Source: Phycisphaerae bacterium
GTDB lineage: Bacteria > Planctomycetota > Phycisphaerae > Sedimentisphaerales > Anaerobacaceae
Assembly: GCA_030667885.1 (NCBI GenBank)
Contig: DAOUVA010000028.1
Span: 1 to 15,742, forward strand
Direction: 5' to 3'
DNA: 15,742 nucleotides
The notes beneath the pieces are model-generated. The model searched no databases. It saw only the letters and a list, made by a program, of their open reading frames with translations, and was not told where the DNA came from. The position numbers were made by a program, and so were the translations under genes. Each line of letters starts with the position of its first letter. Position 1 is the stretch's first letter. This document shows, in pieces, positions 13,504-15,742 of the stretch.

Positions 13504-13560
13504 TTATCCCTGAAGGATAACCATTCAAAAGGATGGCACGCTCAAACTTGTTTGGGCGTG
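13504..13560. repeat. Two adjacent palindromes, REP-like
   Basis: TTATCC (13504-13509) pairs with GGATAA (13515-13520). Then CACGCTCAAAC (13537-13547) pairs with GTTTGGGCGTG (13550-13560), 11 positions with one G-T, around two bases. The second looks like a dispersed palindromic element; from memory, similar GC-ACGCTCAAAC palindromes recur in environmental genomes. One copy in this window, so the repeat status is inferred from its form. Confidence 0.5.
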
Positions 13561-13596
13561 GTGGAATTTAAGATAAATAGCTATAATAACAATTCA

Positions 13597-13659
13597 GAGC
13601 CGAGACAGTTATAGAGCCGTACAAGCCATTCTACGGAGCCGCGACAGTTATGGAGCGGT
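13597..13659. repeat. Direct repeat, two 24-bp units with 39-bp period
   Basis: Unit one (13597-13620) and unit two (13636-13659) agree at 21 of 24 positions; both carry GAGCCG, GACAGTTAT and GAGC. They are separated by a 15-bp spacer. No ORF reads through. The unit resembles short GAGCCG-type dispersed repeats. Confidence 0.6.
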
Positions 13660-13669
13660 TAAAAATAAA

Positions 13670-13705
13670 TGTCATTTCGACCGAACGAAGTGAGTGGAGA
13701 AATCT
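13670..13705. repeat. Dispersed-repeat-like element (GTCATTTCGACC type)
   Basis: The stretch begins TGTCATTTCGACCGAACG and ends in TGGAGAAATCT. ATTTC (13674-13678) and GAAAT (13698-13702) are complementary ends. I recall this sequence type as a frequent intergenic repeat in environmental and Bacteroidetes genomes; only one copy is present here, so a genome search is needed to confirm. Confidence 0.45.
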
Positions 13706-13760
13706 GGCACACAAAATTACATTCGTAAACGTTTAGAATGTGAATCACACACCACCTATC

Positions 13761-13788
13761 TGTCATTCCTGCGAAAGCAGGAATCCAG
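13761..13788. repeat. Palindromic dispersed repeat (GTCATTCCTGC type)
   Basis: ATTCCTGC (13765-13772) and GCAGGAAT (13777-13784) form a perfect 8-bp stem around a GAAA tetraloop, flanked by TGTC and CCAG. This form, GTCATTCC...GGAATCC, is a very widespread intergenic palindrome (compare the neisserial dRS3 core). Here it lies 25 nt beyond the stop of the channel gene and could also act as its 3' mRNA hairpin. Confidence 0.6.
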
Positions 13789-13809
13789 AAAATAATCATT
13801 TATCAATAA

Positions 13810-14766
13810 TCACTTTTCATCCGCAAACTCCCCCGCCGGCCCACCGGCCGTGAACATTACCGCAAACCGCGTTACCAAAGCACCTAATAGAACATAACCC
13901 AAAATAACCTGAGCGCTTAGGAATATATGCCCCCAAACACTATGTGCATTAGCATATATATCACCAAATCCTAAAGTGGTCATAGTTACAATTGAAAAGT
14001 AAAGTGTCCTCAAAGGCACAAGCCACCATTCTACTTCAATTCCCTTTCCGTCAACGAATAAGTTCTCGACAATCCCCGGTGGTGCTATTCGACCCCAATG
14101 ATAATAGATATTTGCGAAGATAAATACCAAACCAAAAAAAGTAAATATTATCCTAAGCGTTGATATCCCATAGTCGCTTATCCACCAGAAAGGTTTCACC
14201 AGCCATTTTAACCGAGAATGTCCCTTATACCACTCCTCCCAGGTCTTCCGCCTGATGTTACATTCTAACAGCCCTTTCGTTGCTGGATCAATCCGTACAC
14301 TATCCAGAGCAACCATTCTGAAATCAGTCTCCCTGTCAACCTCACAATCCCTAATCACAGTATGGACATCAACTTCAGCCTCCATAAAATCTGCTCCTTG
14401 CAAATAAGCTCTCTTAATCTTAGCCCCTTGTAGATGAGCACCAAGAAGTATCGCTCCTTCCAAATGGGCGGACCAAAGATTCGCCTCTTCCAGATGGGAG
14501 AAACGAAGGTATGCACCTTTCATATGGGCAGATTTAAGGTTTATTGTCTTTAGATATCGCTTGTTTAGATTCGCTCCCTCTCCCTCTAAAAGAATCTCTT
14601 CTCCTGGATTCTCATCGCGCCACTCGTTCCACTCGGTCATATCTTTTTTATCCGAGCAACGTTTGAGCATTTCGTACTGGTCTAAATCACACCGCAAGCC
14701 TTTCTTTAGAAGTTCAGGGTCAAATCGTCGTTCTTCCTTTGGCTCCTCTCTTTTAGTCCCATCCAT
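13810..14766 (-). CDS. Two-TM potassium-channel-type protein with cytosolic pentapeptide-repeat domain
   Basis: The 318-residue product begins with a charged segment including the WNEWRDENPG motif (46-55) often seen just before pentapeptide repeats. About 13 A(N/D)LxX-like repeats follow (about 65-130), predicting a right-handed quadrilateral beta helix. After a linker there is TM1 (about 201-222), a pore helix (252-262), the selectivity filter TTLGFGD (263-269, a variant of TVGYGD) and TM2 (about 278-303). This is the Ion_trans_2 layout, so a tetrameric K+-selective channel in the inner membrane gated by a cytosolic domain is likely. What the pentapeptide domain senses is unknown. AGG lies six nt before the ATG. 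It starts 20 nt after the two-TM gene, so the pair is probably co-transcribed. The module looks more AT-rich than its neighbours by eye. Confidence 0.88.
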   Translation of the reverse strand: MDGTKREEPKEERRFDPELLKKGLRCDLDQYEMLKRCSDKKDMTEWNEWRDENPGEEILLEGEGANLNKRYLKTINLKSAHMKGAYLRFSHLEEANLWSAHLEGAILLGAHLQGAKIKRAYLQGADFMEAEVDVHTVIRDCEVDRETDFRMVALDSVRIDPATKGLLECNIRRKTWEEWYKGHSRLKWLVKPFWWISDYGISTLRIIFTFFGLVFIFANIYYHWGRIAPPGIVENLFVDGKGIEVEWWLVPLRTLYFSIVTMTTLGFGDIYANAHSVWGHIFLSAQVILGYVLLGALVTRFAVMFTAGGPAGEFADEK

Positions 14767-14786
14767 ATCAGCCTACCTTACACTTT

Positions 14787-15479
14787 CTATAATATCCCAG
14801 GTTTATCAAAATAATCGCGAGCAATCCCTTCACCCCAGTCCTTATTTATAGTTTCTGCAAAATTCATATAATCCTGTAATAAGCACACATAACTTTCTCT
14901 GCTTATCGCATAAGCCTCTATATCATGCTCTGTTAATTTATCTCTATAAAGGTTTCGTATCTGTACAGATGGTTGAAAAACTAACTGGTTATGATAAATG
15001 CGTAAAATCAAGTCAAACCATTTTATTATCAGCCGGAAGTCCTTTCTGTGAAACTTTGTCATTGCTTCTTTCAGAAAAGCAACAATGTCAGACAAATCAT
15101 GTACTAAGGAGCGAGGGTAATTGAATTCTGGGGGTATATTATGCAAATGAATAAAAACATATGCCATGCTATCGCAGTAATTATTTTTTAGCAGCTTTTC
15201 CAACCTGTCAACAAACATATTGAACTCACCGAAGTGCTTTTTAATAAAAAAATGATGTTTTATTGCCATTTTTGATTTCTTTAAGAATCTTCTGAGTTTT
15301 TGCCCGAAAACCACATATACGCTTATTACTGCTATTACAGCTATTAAAAATACCATAATATACTGAAGAGTTGCAGGGAGATTAGTAAATGTCGTTATTA
15401 TGGCCGCCAAAAGAGCTGCAAGGGGGCCAATCATTGATACGTTAGAACCTGTGCTTTTATCCTTTAGTTTTTCATTCAT
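14787..15479 (-). CDS. Unrecognised two-TM protein with alpha-helical cytosolic domain
   Basis: I do not recognise the family. The 230-residue product has two hydrophobic helices (about 15-33 and 38-58) in a short hairpin, then a strongly basic juxtamembrane stretch (61-81, KLRRFLKKSKMAIKHHFFIKK) and about 150 residues that look mainly helical (DRLEKLLKN, LSDIVAFLKEAMTKFH, IIKWFDLILRIYH, YVCLLQDYMNF). The basic stretch predicts that the C-terminal domain is cytosolic. AAGG lies just before the ATG. It is the first gene of a likely two-gene unit with the pentapeptide channel and has a consensus-like promoter about 100 nt upstream. It may regulate or assemble with the channel; that rests on position only. 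Confidence 0.75.
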   Translation of the reverse strand: MNEKLKDKSTGSNVSMIGPLAALLAAIITTFTNLPATLQYIMVFLIAVIAVISVYVVFGQKLRRFLKKSKMAIKHHFFIKKHFGEFNMFVDRLEKLLKNNYCDSMAYVFIHLHNIPPEFNYPRSLVHDLSDIVAFLKEAMTKFHRKDFRLIIKWFDLILRIYHNQLVFQPSVQIRNLYRDKLTEHDIEAYAISRESYVCLLQDYMNFAETINKDWGEGIARDYFDKPGIL

Positions 15480-15506
15480 AACCTTGTTTGACTCCTGATA
15501 ATTGTC

Positions 15507-15525
15507 CTCCGATTTATATTCGGAG
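15507..15525 (-). promoter_or_regulatory. Hairpin in the 5' leader of the two-TM/channel unit
   Basis: CTCCGA (15507-15512) and TCGGAG (15520-15525) pair perfectly around a 7-nt AT loop. On the minus strand it sits in the middle of the predicted leader and carries a GGAGG in its 3' arm, although the start codon is a further 27 nt away with its own AAGG. Confidence 0.4.
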
Positions 15526-15564
15526 ACTCTCTTTTATTTGATTTTTGATATCTCTTTGTGTTCC

Positions 15565-15693
15565 TTAGCCAATTCTCATGTCCAGAATACGCTCAACCTG
15601 CTGTACTGTCAACTGGCAACCATCAACAGCAGAGAACATTCCGACACTGTTTGTAAGGATTGGTTTATGCTCCATCGAATGATTATTTTTCAT
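15565..15693 (-). CDS. Possible 42-residue small ORF
   Basis: ATG at 15693 opens 42 codons to TAA (15565-15567): it starts MKNNHSMEHKP and ends QQVERILDMRIG. The second half reads like a protein helix, but there is no Shine-Dalgarno and the frame continues upstream through the palindromic repeat (GTG at 15720). A strong candidate promoter lies inside it. It could be a gene remnant broken by the repeat, or chance. Confidence 0.2.
   Translation of the reverse strand: MKNNHSMEHKPILTNSVGMFSAVDGCQLTVQQVERILDMRIG
15584..15612 (-). promoter_or_regulatory. Consensus-like promoter of the two-TM/channel unit
   Basis: On the minus strand a perfect TTGACA (15612-15607) is followed after 17 nt by TATTCT (15589-15584, 4 of 6). 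Initiation near 15577 would leave a leader of about 98 nt before the ATG at 15479. This is the best -35 in the window. Confidence 0.5.
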
Positions 15694-15698
15694 TAGTA

Positions 15699-15721
15699 GG
15701 TAGGGTGCGATGAATCGCACT
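15699..15721. repeat. Palindromic repeat (GGGTGCGATGAATCGCAC type)
   Basis: GTGCGA (15705-15710) and TCGCAC (15715-15720) pair around TGAA, preceded by GTAGG. From memory this is another sequence recurring between genes in many environmental genomes. It lies on the far side of the accessory module from the 13504-13788 repeat cluster. Confidence 0.5.
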
Positions 15722-15742
15722 AATTATTTCTTTATGTCGGGG

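Noticed and set aside
13597..13659. Tandem repeat considered as a CRISPR array
   Set aside because: Only two imperfect 24-bp units with a 15-bp spacer and no cas genes; not a CRISPR.
15502..15696. 64-codon plus-strand ORF at the right end
   Set aside because: No ribosome site and no protein pattern; it overlaps the leader and promoter of the minus-strand unit.

Overview
The window looks like a chromosomal segment from a moderate-GC bacterium. My best guess is Planctomycetota, perhaps Phycisphaerae. That rests on the type-2 orotidine decarboxylase, the large secreted protein resembling DUF3352, a PDZ-less trypsin-like protease with a small N-terminal domain, and a nusA-infB-rbfA cluster without rimP. 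It is an impression from protein character, not a search result.

Positions 1-2794 (minus strand) hold three housekeeping genes read leftward: pyrF (pyrimidine synthesis), menG/ubiE (menaquinone methylation) and the first two thirds of murD (peptidoglycan precursor synthesis), which runs off the left edge. A 63-bp divergent gap with overlapping -10 elements separates pyrF from a plus-strand membrane-anchored protein of unknown function (2858-3577).

Positions 3578-10231 (plus strand) start with a 577-base gene-free stretch. It contains a candidate promoter, a 7-residue leader ORF with a strong Shine-Dalgarno sequence, several hairpins, an intrinsic terminator and a pair of mutually exclusive helices, all just upstream of nusA. 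Then come nusA, infB (TTG start), rbfA, a degenerate HhH-GPD (endonuclease III fold) protein with a lysine-rich tail, and long-form hisG. The gaps nusA/infB and rbfA/HhH-GPD also hold strong hairpins. A probable terminator follows hisG.

Positions 10343-13351 (minus strand) hold a two-gene envelope unit: an exported HtrA-like serine protease without a PDZ domain, then a large secreted protein resembling DUF3352. A candidate promoter and a 7-bp inverted repeat lie upstream.

Positions 13352-13809 carry no gene but at least four different short repeats or palindromes. Beyond them lies an AT-rich accessory module (13810-15479, minus strand): an unrecognised two-TM protein followed by a two-TM potassium-channel-type protein with a cytosolic pentapeptide-repeat domain. 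A consensus-like promoter and another palindromic repeat lie on its far side. This module and the nusA leader are the two places where something undescribed could be hiding. No tRNA, rRNA, CRISPR array or transposase gene was seen.
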